The translations under genes and the position numbers were made by a program. The notes under the pieces were generated by a model. That model did no database searches. It saw only the letters and a list, made by a program, of their open reading frames with translations, and was not told where the DNA came from. DNA of 64,000 bases from Candidatus Accumulibacter cognatus (lineage in GTDB: Bacteria > Pseudomonadota > Gammaproteobacteria > Burkholderiales > Rhodocyclaceae): contig CP058708.1 in NCBI GenBank assembly GCA_013414765.1, positions 3,095,553 through 3,159,552 of the forward strand. The letters are read 5' to 3'. Each line of letters begins with the position of its first letter. The first letter of the stretch is position 1. Positions 28,139 to 36,759 of the stretch are shown in pieces.

Positions 28139-29167
28139 CTAGGTGATTGTAGCTTGTTTTTCAACGAGTTGGCAGGGGTGTTCGCAAGTTTTCAATGGGC
28201 CTGTCGAGATGTCTCCCGTCAGGCCGTCGGTGAGCGTGTATCGCCCCAGTCCGAACACGGTTTCCTTGCCGACATGCAGCCATTCTCCGAGTTGCAGCAA
28301 CGGGGCGAAAGGCGCGAGCGGACCTTCGAGCCGCCAGGTTCCGACTACCCCGCCGAGGCTCATCTTCTGCTGCTGTCGCGACGAATAGCGGGTCCAGTCG
28401 AGCCAACGGAGGTTCTTCTCCTCACGGATGCCGGTACAGGCAGCGCGGAGCGTCGCGAAGTCATCGACCAGAGCACTCGGTGAATAAAACTCGGCAAGCA
28501 GGTTGGCGCGCCGCGCCAGCGCCATCAGCAGTGTTCGTGCCTGTAGTCTGTCCGGTGGCAGGGCACGGCCGTTCTGCTGTAGGCGCAGGGGGGTTTCAAA
28601 CCGGAGTGTGGCCGTGCTCGTCCGCGAATCGTCGGATTCGCCGACCAGCGCAATCCCCTGGTCATGCGTCGCAATCGTGCCGACTTCGGGGCGATGAATT
28701 TCCTGATCGCCGTGCTCACTGCAATGGACGACGCGGACGAGATCCGCCGTTCCGTCACCCGCACCGATGCCGCGTGCGAGGGCGCGCCGCCAGGTGAGGA
28801 GGATTAGCGGCAGTTCCTGCAACGCCCGCCCGATCAGCACCTGATGAAAAATCAGGGTCTCGCCCGCCGCCAGCACTCGACATCCCCAGTCCGACGGCTC
28901 GATGATGTAGGGGGCGGGAATCTGTGAGAACTTCTGCAGGCGATGCGCCGGGGGAGGGGGCGGGGCGAAGATCGCCGGATACGGGCAGGTGGCGAGCAGC
29001 GGACAGCCGGCACACTCCTTCTGCCGGGTCATGCAGGCAAGCTGGCGCAGGGCGTGGCCGAAGGCGCCGCGCAACATCGATCCGGCGTAGTCAGGCAGGC
29101 GGATGGTCTGCCGCACCTTAAACTCGAAGCGGTAGCGGGCGACCGGGAAAGTGTTGGCGGCGTTCAT
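28139..29167 (-). CDS. cas6: Cas6, pre-crRNA endoribonuclease (RAMP)
   Basis: Cas6 cuts repeat RNA to release crRNAs with an 8-nt 5' handle. The 342-residue protein is of the longer Cas6 type with a Cys cluster (CAGCPLLATCPYP) and the Gly-rich C-terminal RAMP motif KETVFGLGRYTL. The RNA-binding N-terminal fold (YRFEFKVRQTIRLPDYAGSM) is visible. Its ATG overlaps the csm5 stop (ATGA). The shared 3' half of both repeat types in this window suggests one Cas6 could process both arrays. Confidence 0.9.
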   Translation of the reverse strand: MNAANTFPVARYRFEFKVRQTIRLPDYAGSMLRGAFGHALRQLACMTRQKECAGCPLLATCPYPAIFAPPPPPAHRLQKFSQIPAPYIIEPSDWGCRVLAAGETLIFHQVLIGRALQELPLILLTWRRALARGIGAGDGTADLVRVVHCSEHGDQEIHRPEVGTIATHDQGIALVGESDDSRTSTATLRFETPLRLQQNGRALPPDRLQARTLLMALARRANLLAEFYSPSALVDDFATLRAACTGIREEKNLRWLDWTRYSSRQQQKMSLGGVVGTWRLEGPLAPFAPLLQLGEWLHVGKETVFGLGRYTLTDGLTGDISTGPLKTCEHPCQLVEKQATIT

Positions 29168-30780
29168 GAGGCACGCAGCACCGAGAGCTTGAGCTTCTTG
29201 CGCTCATCCTTGAGGTCGACCCTGACGACCTTTGGCAGCCAATGCTCGATGGCGTCGGCGGCGGCCTGTCGCTCGGCCTGCGGCCAGGCGGCGGCGTCGC
29301 CGGCGAGCGCCTTCGCCTTGGCGTGGTCCTCGCCATTGGCGTTTACCAGTTTGCCGCGCAACTGCTCGGCGCGGGCGGCGAAGTCGCTCTTGAACGCCTC
29401 GATACGGCGCTGGTTTGCGGTCATCGAGGCAAGACCGCGCTGCCTTTCCTGCTCGGCCGCGGCTTCGGCACACTCGGCCGCGGCTCTGGCCTGCTTCTCG
29501 CGGGCGAGGTTGGCCGCGGCTTCGGCGCGCTGCGCCTGTTCTTCCCGGAGGCGAAGCAGGCGATCCTGATGTGCTTCGCGCAGGAGTCTGCTGCGCGCCC
29601 CGAGTTGCTGTTGCACGGCGTCCGAGAGGTGGCGGTGACGGTCGTCGCAGGCGTCGACCCAGATCCAGCCGAAAGGCAGCAGCCCGCTGTCGCCGGCTCG
29701 GGTGAGGCTGGCGTAGCGCTTTTCGGTGGTATTGGGGCGAAAGTCGAAAGTTTGCCTGCCGTTGACGCGCGGGCCGAGGATTTTGATGCTGCGCAGGCCG
29801 CCGAGGGTCACCGATTCAGCGCCCGAATGGTGGCCGACGCGCAGCAGGAAACCCTGCCGTGCCTGGATCAGTTCGCCAAGTTCTTCGCCGAGAAGGCGGG
29901 AGATCAACCGCGCCCAGTCACGGTCGAGCAGCGCGCCGAGCACCGGGTGCTGCAGTTCGGCTTCGAGCTGCGGGCGGTAGAAGCCGTTGCAGGCGTCGCA
30001 GAGGGCTTCCCAGCGAATCGTCGCGCCGGGGCCGAAGCGCAGCTCGCCGAGGAAGGACGCCGGCAGCGCTTCCGGGATCGTTTCGAGGAACACCTTGAGT
30101 TCCGGCGATGGCCGTTCGTCGTCGCGTGGCGGGCGCTTCTTCTTGCTGATCGCGTAGAGCACGCGCGTCGGTGGCGGCGTGCTGTCTTCCTCGGGGTGCG
30201 CGTCGGCGAGCGCCAGGTGTCGGAAAGGATCGTTTTCGAACTTGCCGGCGGTGTAGCCGAGCAGACGCTGTTCGAGGCTGCGCGCGGCGCCTTTTTTGTC
30301 CTTCTCCTCGGCCGGAGTGAGTGGTGAATCGGCGTTCAGATGGTGCAGCCAGGCGGTGCGGATGCTGCCCTTGAGCGAGCTGCCGGGCAGATACGGGGTG
30401 CCGTCGAAAGGCCGGAAGGCGGTACGGGCGAACTGAAAGCTGTTGTAGGTGGCTTCGCCGCCGGGGTCGCGCTGCGTCGGCCGGCCGGCCTTTGTGGCGT
30501 ATTCGCGAGCGAGCTCCCCGGCGACGGCCACCTGCTGCGTGGCGAGTTCGGCAAAGCGCGCGGCGCCATCGCGAAAGAAACGCTGGATGGCGCCGATCGG
30601 GTCGCGTTGGTCGGCCATCGCGGCGAGGCGCTTGCGCTCGCTGTCGCTCAGCGATTCGGCAAGGTCGGCCGGGTCGAGGACGTGCAGCAGGTCCTCGTGA
30701 ATGACGAAGCCGCTCGGCTCATAGACTTCGCCGCAGCCGATGTGAACCGGCGAGAGGGTCGAGAGGGCCAGCGTGGTCAC
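29164..30780 (-). CDS. csm5: Csm5 with a long C-terminal coiled coil
   Basis: Csm5 caps the crRNA 3' end of the type III-A complex and recruits maturation nucleases. The GTG at 30778-30780 overlaps the csm4 stop (GTGA). RAMP features: LSTLSPVHIGCGEVYEPSGF, FQFARTAFRPFDGTPYLPGS, then SLKGSIRTAWL, and a Gly-rich LRSIKILGPR region. Residues about 400-538 form an Ala/Glu/Arg-rich heptad-like segment (LLREAHQDRLLRLREEQAQR... EAAAEQERQRGLASM) that typical Csm5 proteins of 350-400 residues lack. The full length is 538 residues. Confidence 0.88.
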   Translation of the reverse strand: MTTLALSTLSPVHIGCGEVYEPSGFVIHEDLLHVLDPADLAESLSDSERKRLAAMADQRDPIGAIQRFFRDGAARFAELATQQVAVAGELAREYATKAGRPTQRDPGGEATYNSFQFARTAFRPFDGTPYLPGSSLKGSIRTAWLHHLNADSPLTPAEEKDKKGAARSLEQRLLGYTAGKFENDPFRHLALADAHPEEDSTPPPTRVLYAISKKKRPPRDDERPSPELKVFLETIPEALPASFLGELRFGPGATIRWEALCDACNGFYRPQLEAELQHPVLGALLDRDWARLISRLLGEELGELIQARQGFLLRVGHHSGAESVTLGGLRSIKILGPRVNGRQTFDFRPNTTEKRYASLTRAGDSGLLPFGWIWVDACDDRHRHLSDAVQQQLGARSRLLREAHQDRLLRLREEQAQRAEAAANLAREKQARAAAECAEAAAEQERQRGLASMTANQRRIEAFKSDFAARAEQLRGKLVNANGEDHAKAKALAGDAAAWPQAERQAAADAIEHWLPKVVRVDLKDERKKLKLSVLRAS

Positions 30781-31730
30781 GGTGCGGACTCCAGAGCGAG
30801 GGGAGCAACGGGGGCATAGCCCTGTTGCACGGTGGCGGCTTCGGCCTTGGAGAGTCTGCCGGCGCCACCGAGACCCTGGCCGATGAAGGGACGGGCGGCA
30901 AAGCCGCTGGCCGGGACCAGTACGGCGCCGCTGGCGGCGAGCAGCACCGGCGTCTTGAACGGCTGGCCGGCGACCGCCAGGGTGTTGCCGTGGCGGCCGA
31001 AGCGGGTGAGCACGCGCCAGTAGCTTGACGTGCCGACGAAACCCTGGCCCTGCGGCGCGCACGGGGCGAGCGTCCAGTAGGCGTTGGCGCCAGCCGGGGC
31101 AGCAAAGGCCGTGGGTGCGATGCCTTCCAGCGTGAACTTGCCGAGGCCGACGCTGGCGTCGCGGCCGAAGCCGCTGCTGCCGATCGCCAAGAGCAGGCTT
31201 GCCGCCTCTGCCGCCGTGAGGCGTTCGCTATCGAGCACCAGGTAGAGATCGATGCGCTGTCCGGCGCTGTGGCAGGTCTGCGGCACGCTGTAGGGGGCAA
31301 AAGCGCCTTCTCCGGTGCTGCCGGTGAGGCGGTTGAGCGTGTTGTGCGCCTGCATGCTGCGCTGCGGCGCCTGACCGTAGGCCGTGGCGTCATCGACGGC
31401 GTTGGCGAGCTGGATGGCCAGACGCTCGCCGCTGCGCGCGGCGGCCAGCCAGCGCTGCCGTTTGGCGGCCTTGCGCTGTGCCGGATCATCCACGGTTGGG
31501 GAGAAATGCTGCGGCAGCGTCGGTCGCGGCAGGTAGCCCGCCGGGAAGCCATCAGAGACCACCAGCCAGGGACTTCCCTCGGTATAGCCTTGGAGGCGGC
31601 GGCGCAGTTCGGCCTCGCCGGCCGCTTCGCGCAGCGCCCAGCAGAGCTGGCCGAACAGCGTGTCGCCGGCGAGCGGCGTGCCGAGCGGGGTGTGTAGCGC
31701 CAGCGTGGCGCGATGGAGGACATGCGGCAT
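30777..31730 (-). CDS. csm4: Csm4, crRNA 5'-handle-binding RAMP
   Basis: The 317-residue protein has the Csm4 pattern: HTPLGTPLAGDTLFGQLCWA near the N-terminus, PWLVVSDGFPAGYLPRPTLP, SMQAHNTLNRLTGSTGEGAF and the Gly-rich SSGFGRDASVGLGKFTLEGI. Csm4 holds the crRNA 5' tag and contacts Cas10. It lies four bases after csm3 and overlaps csm5 by four. Confidence 0.9.
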   Translation of the reverse strand: MPHVLHRATLALHTPLGTPLAGDTLFGQLCWALREAAGEAELRRRLQGYTEGSPWLVVSDGFPAGYLPRPTLPQHFSPTVDDPAQRKAAKRQRWLAAARSGERLAIQLANAVDDATAYGQAPQRSMQAHNTLNRLTGSTGEGAFAPYSVPQTCHSAGQRIDLYLVLDSERLTAAEAASLLLAIGSSGFGRDASVGLGKFTLEGIAPTAFAAPAGANAYWTLAPCAPQGQGFVGTSSYWRVLTRFGRHGNTLAVAGQPFKTPVLLAASGAVLVPASGFAARPFIGQGLGGAGRLSKAEAATVQQGYAPVAPLALESAP

Positions 31731-31733
31731 GCT

Positions 31734-32444
31734 TCAGGCGCCCGTCGGGAAAAGGGGGAGGGCATCGAAAGTGGTCTGGATCGGGGTCCCGTCGAGTGCC
31801 AGCCCGCTCAGGGCCACCTTGCCGTAACCGCGCGAACCGGAACCGCCGAGACTGTCGGCGGTGAGCAGCTTCAGGCCGCGCAGCAGCAGCGGCAGCAGAT
31901 CCTCGTCGTCGATGACCTTCAGCGACAGCCGGAAATCGAACTCGGCACCGGCGATGACGCGCTCGGTGAAGCGCGGGTTTTCAGCGACGCCGGCGATGCG
32001 GTTGATCGAATTTTCGCTCTTGGCCTCGGTGCTGAGCAGGTTGCGCGCGTGGGCCTTGGCCAGCCACTCGGCATTGAGCAGGCAGTCCCAGAAGGCGATG
32101 CGGGTCGGTCCGATTTCATTGACCAGTCGGTCGACCTCGCCGCCAGGCGCGCCGCCGAACAGGCGCAGCAGATCGCGTGCTTCCCGGTTGTCGTGTGTGG
32201 CGAGGTGCTGGAACGAGAAGGGATGGCCGTTGCTGATGCCGACCAGGCCGAGCTGCCATTCGAGCAGCGAGCGGATCTTGCCTTTGAGCGATGATCCGGG
32301 GATGTACGGCTGGCCGTCGAGCGGATTCTTGACGACCGGGTTGTCGGTGCCGCCGATACGCATTTCGGTATCGCCGGCGCCGATGTGCAGGCCGGTCTTG
32401 AGGGTCAGTGTGGCGGTGAGCTGCTTGATCCGGGTGAGTTGCAT
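31734..32444 (-). CDS. csm3: Csm3, backbone RAMP and target-RNA nuclease
   Basis: Repeating backbone subunit that cuts target RNA every six nucleotides. The 236-residue protein carries GLHIGAGDTEMRIGGTDNPV, in which Asp34 corresponds to the known catalytic Asp of Csm3. It also has PYIPGSSLKGKIRSLLEWQL and the Gly-rich ADSLGGSGSRGYGKVAL loop. The nuclease site looks intact, so RNA cleavage is predicted. Confidence 0.95.
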   Translation of the reverse strand: MQLTRIKQLTATLTLKTGLHIGAGDTEMRIGGTDNPVVKNPLDGQPYIPGSSLKGKIRSLLEWQLGLVGISNGHPFSFQHLATHDNREARDLLRLFGGAPGGEVDRLVNEIGPTRIAFWDCLLNAEWLAKAHARNLLSTEAKSENSINRIAGVAENPRFTERVIAGAEFDFRLSLKVIDDEDLLPLLLRGLKLLTADSLGGSGSRGYGKVALSGLALDGTPIQTTFDALPLFPTGA

Positions 32445-32464
32445 TGTGTTTTTCTCCCTGGGGG

Positions 32465-32836
32465 TCAGGCGCGTAGCGCCTTGAGGAAACCGAGGACGGC
32501 TTCGAAGTGGAGGCGGAAGTGGTCGAGTGCCTTGGCGTTGGTGGTGGTCTTGAGGCAGTCACGGAACCACGAGACGAATTGCTCATCAACCAGTTGGCGC
32601 CCTTTGGCGTAGGCCACCTTGGCGTTGAGCATGCGGATGAAGGCCTCGTACTGGCGGAATTTCTCGTCATCGCCGTTGATGCGTTCCTGCCAGCCGACGA
32701 GTTCGTCATAGAAGCGGCGAATCTGTGTCGGCTTGTTGAGATGGCGGGCGGCCTGATCGAGTCGGGTGGCGACGTTCTCCGCTTCCGTGTTGAACAGTTC
32801 GGCGTCGGGTGGAATGGCAGCCAGATTGATGGGCAT
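32465..32836 (-). CDS. csm2: Csm2, small subunit of the type III-A complex
   Basis: A 123-residue, mostly helical protein: QIRRFYDELVGWQERINGDD, YEAFIRMLNAKVAYAKGRQL and FRLHFEAVLGFLKAL fit the Csm2 small subunit that lines the inner filament and contacts target RNA. It lies between cas10 and csm3, the usual place. Confidence 0.92.
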   Translation of the reverse strand: MPINLAAIPPDAELFNTEAENVATRLDQAARHLNKPTQIRRFYDELVGWQERINGDDEKFRQYEAFIRMLNAKVAYAKGRQLVDEQFVSWFRDCLKTTTNAKALDHFRLHFEAVLGFLKALRA

Positions 32837-32916
32837 CGTGGGTTCTCCTTGGGGTCATTGTGCGGCAAGTGGGCGACAGAATCTGCTACGACAAGCTTGC
32901 GATGTGCGTTCTTCGA

Positions 32917-35568
32917 TCACTCGCGCTGACGGTAGAGCAGGACCGATAGCGGCAGGCGGTAAGCACCCTTGTAGGTGCCGAGCGCGCCGCCGATTTCGCG
33001 AATGGCGTCGGCCAGCAACTGCTCGCGTCGATTGCGCGCGGTTTCATCGCCCTTGACACGGTCGCGGAAGAAGCGCGCCAGCCGGTAATGGAGCTGCGAG
33101 CGCCAGATGGCGTCTTTCGGGAGGGTGCTTTCGGCACGGTCGGAGAGCTGCAGCAGGGCGTAGATGAGGCCGCTGGAAAAGCTTGCGCCGTGGCCGCCGG
33201 CGCGTGCCATGAGCGCTTCGAGCGCGGCCCGGCGCTGTTCCATCAGGGTTTGCCACTCGGTCCACGAGACGCTGCGCTGCCAGAGCGTGACGGCGTTCTT
33301 GCCAGGACGGTTTTTGGCTGCTGCCAGGGCCTCTTCGGCGTTGCGAGCGAGCTGGCGGATCGGAGTTTTCGGGGGATTCATCGAGAGACCCGCCGAGAAG
33401 GTGATCTGTGGGTTGGCGACATAGGCCGCAAATCTCTCGCGTAGCGTTGTGGCCAGTACGAGCGTCGAATCCCAGGGGCCGATCAGAAAGAAGTCGTCGC
33501 CGCCGGCGAAGACGGTATAGGTGTTGCGGTAGCGGGCGATACCGTATTCGTCACGACCGTGTTCGCAGAACCACGGTAGCCAGAGTGCGAAGAAGGCATT
33601 GACCTGGCGCGACAGCGAGGCCATCTTGGCGAAGGTCGGTTTTTCAAGGCCTTTCTGGAAGATCTCGCCGAGATTGTCTATGTCGCCCTTGATCGTCACC
33701 AGCGCGATTTCGCCTTGCCAGCGGTCGCCGCCGGTTGCCTGGCGGTCTTCGCAGGCGATCAGGTTCAGCGTCTTGATCGCCGCGCTTTGCGGCTCCGCCT
33801 CGACTTCCCAGCGGCCGTATTTGCCGGCGGTCTGCGCGTCGCCGGCGTCGAAGCGCGGCACGTAGCTATTGACGAAGCGCCGCGCGTAGCCACGCCAGAG
33901 CGTGCCGTCGGCTTCGGCGGCGTCGAAGTCCCAGACGCGCAGCAGCGTACCGTTGCGGGCCAGTTCGCCGTACTTGCCGGATTCCTCGGCGCAGGGGACG
34001 ATCGCCAGACGGTAGCCGAAATAGTCGAGGCCGAGATAGTCGAGGCCGAGCACCGGTAGCGATTCGGCCACGCGGGCGACGAGCAGGCGGGCTTGCCGGG
34101 TCAGTTGTTCGCCGATGCGGATCTGGTCGTCGGCGAGCAGCGATAGCGCATAGCCGCGATTCGCCGAAGACACGGGGTCGGCCGGGTGGCGGCCGTTGAT
34201 CTCGCAGACACCGAGCGTGTTGTCGAAGCGGTCGAGAAAATCGTCGAAGGTGCTGGTCGCGTCGGCGGTGCAGAGGTCAAAACGCTGATGCTTGGCGGTG
34301 TCGAGCGCGGCGAACAGGCGTTTGGTGAGTCCACCGAAACGGTCAGCGGTAAAGTCGTTGCATGAGGCCGGCGTGCTGGCGAGGCCGACGCCGATCTCGC
34401 CGTAGGTGTGCTTCAGGCACCAGTCGTTGAGTTCCCGGCGGCAGCGCGCAATGGCGGCATGCGCGTCGGCGGTGTTCGGGGCGACGATCAGGAACTTGCC
34501 GGCGGCGTTGATGATCTGCGACGTTGACGGCAATTGCAGTGCTTCGAGCAGCTTGAGGGCTGCGCATTCGGCGAGCAGCGAGACCTGGAACGAGCGGCCG
34601 CGCAGCAGTTTGTGCGCGTGCTTCTGCGTTGCGCCGCCTTCGGCGAAGATGAAGTCCTGGATGCCGAAGAAGTCGCCCAGGACGAGCAGGATCTTTGCTT
34701 CGCTCCAGCCCTCGCGAACAGCGCGCGCGTCTTTGCTTCCCTGCTCGTGATGCCAGCGCCAGAGTGCCGTGGCCAGGGCGGCGGTGGCCTTGCTGTGATC
34801 GTAGAGCGAGACCTCGGGCTTGACGCCGAAAGCGGTGGCCGACGGGATGGCGTGCGTCATGGTCAGCCACAGACTGTCGAAATGGTCCAGCCAAAGCGGT
34901 AGCAAACCCAGATGCGCCTTCGGGATTTTCCGGATGCCGCTGAGCAGCGCTTCCCACAAGGCGAGGTACTCGGCGCGGGCACTGGCGTTGTCGTGCGGTG
35001 TGCACGCGGCGGTGGCTTGCGGGAAGATGCTGGCCGGCGAAAGCGCTTGCAGCGGGTAGCGCCATTCGAGCTTGCCTTCCTCGATGCTGGCCTGGCCGAT
35101 CTGTTCGAAGAGCGTCAGCAGGCGGGCACGATAATGGTTCTCGCGCTCCTTGCTGTGGTTGTACTTGACGTCGAACTCGTCGCGTTCGAAGCCGGAAGCG
35201 ACGCGATCCGCGGTAGCCACGATCCATTGCAGGAAAGTGTCGGGCCGGTGGTGCGCGCTGGCGGCGTTGACCGCCGAGTCGGTGGCGTTGCCCTCGGCCG
35301 CCGTCGAAAAAGGCCGACAGTCGCGGCGCAGGTCGGGGAAGTGACCGGTTTCTTCGAGAGCATCCCAGGCCAGGCCGGTATACGCGGCGTGGATGTGGCT
35401 GTGCCAGCCGGCACGTGGGTTGCTGCCTTCCTGGTGCCAGGGGCAGTACAGCGTCTTGTGGGCGTCGAGCCGGCCGTGATGCTCGATTCCGGCGCGTTCG
35501 GCGAGTTTGCCGACGTCGTGCATGAAGGCGGCCAGCGCGACGCGGGTAGACGGTTCGAGGAGGTTCAT
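32917..35568 (-). CDS. cas10: Cas10/Csm1 with HD nuclease and GGDD cyclase
   Basis: Large subunit of 883 residues. The HD motif AFMHDVGKLAERAG (H17-D18) predicts single-stranded DNA cleavage. The second Palm domain has the GGDD box in TVFAGGDDFFLIG near residue 690, predicting synthesis of cyclic oligoadenylates on target RNA binding. Both active sites look intact. The two adjacent CARF-domain genes are the expected receivers of that signal. The 18-bp gap to the upstream CARF gene indicates one operon. Confidence 0.95.
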   Translation of the reverse strand: MNLLEPSTRVALAAFMHDVGKLAERAGIEHHGRLDAHKTLYCPWHQEGSNPRAGWHSHIHAAYTGLAWDALEETGHFPDLRRDCRPFSTAAEGNATDSAVNAASAHHRPDTFLQWIVATADRVASGFERDEFDVKYNHSKERENHYRARLLTLFEQIGQASIEEGKLEWRYPLQALSPASIFPQATAACTPHDNASARAEYLALWEALLSGIRKIPKAHLGLLPLWLDHFDSLWLTMTHAIPSATAFGVKPEVSLYDHSKATAALATALWRWHHEQGSKDARAVREGWSEAKILLVLGDFFGIQDFIFAEGGATQKHAHKLLRGRSFQVSLLAECAALKLLEALQLPSTSQIINAAGKFLIVAPNTADAHAAIARCRRELNDWCLKHTYGEIGVGLASTPASCNDFTADRFGGLTKRLFAALDTAKHQRFDLCTADATSTFDDFLDRFDNTLGVCEINGRHPADPVSSANRGYALSLLADDQIRIGEQLTRQARLLVARVAESLPVLGLDYLGLDYFGYRLAIVPCAEESGKYGELARNGTLLRVWDFDAAEADGTLWRGYARRFVNSYVPRFDAGDAQTAGKYGRWEVEAEPQSAAIKTLNLIACEDRQATGGDRWQGEIALVTIKGDIDNLGEIFQKGLEKPTFAKMASLSRQVNAFFALWLPWFCEHGRDEYGIARYRNTYTVFAGGDDFFLIGPWDSTLVLATTLRERFAAYVANPQITFSAGLSMNPPKTPIRQLARNAEEALAAAKNRPGKNAVTLWQRSVSWTEWQTLMEQRRAALEALMARAGGHGASFSSGLIYALLQLSDRAESTLPKDAIWRSQLHYRLARFFRDRVKGDETARNRREQLLADAIREIGGALGTYKGAYRLPLSVLLYRQRE

Positions 35569-35586
35569 GGGGTTATTGTCTCCGGG

Positions 35587-36759
35587 TTACGGCTTGAAGA
35601 GTTTGTTGCGCAGCGCCTTGAGCGTGGTGTGCAGGCGGCCTTCGTCGTCGAGGGTACGGGCTTCCTGCTCGGCACGCGGTCGGACGCCATGCGCGAGAGA
35701 ATTGCGCAGGTATTCCAGCTTGGCGACCTCGGGCTGCTGCGCGCGCGCACTGGCGTAATTTTTCTTGCGCAGTTCGAAGTCGGTGGGGTCGTCACTGCAC
35801 TGGTTGCAAGCACGCGTGACGAAAGCTTCGTACATGAAGGTGGCGGCGCGCAGGTAATCGCCGCGTTCGCGGTAGGCGTCGGCGAGCGACAGTTCCCAGT
35901 CGTCGCGCTTGCCGCGGCGAAACCAGCTGATGCGTTTCGTCAGCGTGTCCCTGAACAGGCTGCCGAGCGCCCCGACATGGGCTTCAACCGCAGAAAAGGC
36001 ACTGTTCAGCGTTTCGCGCGCACGCACGGGATTGCTCGTTCTCTCGAAGTAGGCAGCACGTGTCAGCAGGCGGGTTTGCCCTTCATCCATCCCGTCTGCC
36101 GCGAGCAGCGGTGCGAAAACGCCATAGTCTCCGTCCTTGTCGTAAGTGGCGAGCGCGTCGACCCAGTCGAGCATCTGCAGCAGGCCGCCGAGCGTGAGCA
36201 CCGGCGTCTCGCCATCGGGCGTCGTCATTTCGAGGGCACCGTAATAGAGTTGCTCGACCTTGACGCCGACGACGCGGGAAAGGTAGCGCGCAGCCACCAG
36301 TGCGAGCATCGGCAGGTGACGAAAACCGTGTGTGACGTCGAGGAAAAGGCTCTCTCCGGGCTGCACGATGCTGGCGAGCAGGTGGAGGATCTCGGCCTGC
36401 TCGGCGGCGTCGCGGGCGTAGGGGATGAGCAGACAATCGACGGGTATGCCGAGCTGCTGCTCGAGTTTTCGGCGTGGCAGTTCGAGCATGTCACGCGTGA
36501 CCTCGCCGGCCTCGACGGCGGCCATCAGCTGCAGTGTGGCATCGTCGTCGCCTCCGGGTGGGAAGAAGACATCCCACATGCTGCCGGCGGTGCCGACGAG
36601 AACGAGGCGATCGGGCTTCAGGTATTCGGTCAGGGCCATGCCGAAGAAAGCGACACGGCGGGAGAAGCCGGCTTCGAAGCGGTAGGTCGCGGTGCGGTAG
36701 CCGGTCTGCGGGTCTGCTTTGCCCTTGCCGAGAAAGCTGATGAGAGTGTTGATGGTCAT
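35587..36759 (-). CDS. TM1812-family CARF-HEPN ribonuclease (Csx1/Csx2-like)
   Basis: The N-terminal Rossmann-like CARF domain shows LISFLGKGKADPQTGYRTAT and the family hallmark LFLDVTHGFRHLPMLALVAA, which binds cyclic oligoadenylate. The C-terminal region carries YLRNSLAHG near residue 350, the R-x4-H active site of HEPN ribonucleases. When activated it should degrade RNA non-specifically, giving dormancy or abortive infection. 390 residues. Its ATG overlaps the stop of the NE0113-family gene (ATGA). Confidence 0.88.
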   Translation of the reverse strand: MTINTLISFLGKGKADPQTGYRTATYRFEAGFSRRVAFFGMALTEYLKPDRLVLVGTAGSMWDVFFPPGGDDDATLQLMAAVEAGEVTRDMLELPRRKLEQQLGIPVDCLLIPYARDAAEQAEILHLLASIVQPGESLFLDVTHGFRHLPMLALVAARYLSRVVGVKVEQLYYGALEMTTPDGETPVLTLGGLLQMLDWVDALATYDKDGDYGVFAPLLAADGMDEGQTRLLTRAAYFERTSNPVRARETLNSAFSAVEAHVGALGSLFRDTLTKRISWFRRGKRDDWELSLADAYRERGDYLRAATFMYEAFVTRACNQCSDDPTDFELRKKNYASARAQQPEVAKLEYLRNSLAHGVRPRAEQEARTLDDEGRLHTTLKALRNKLFKP

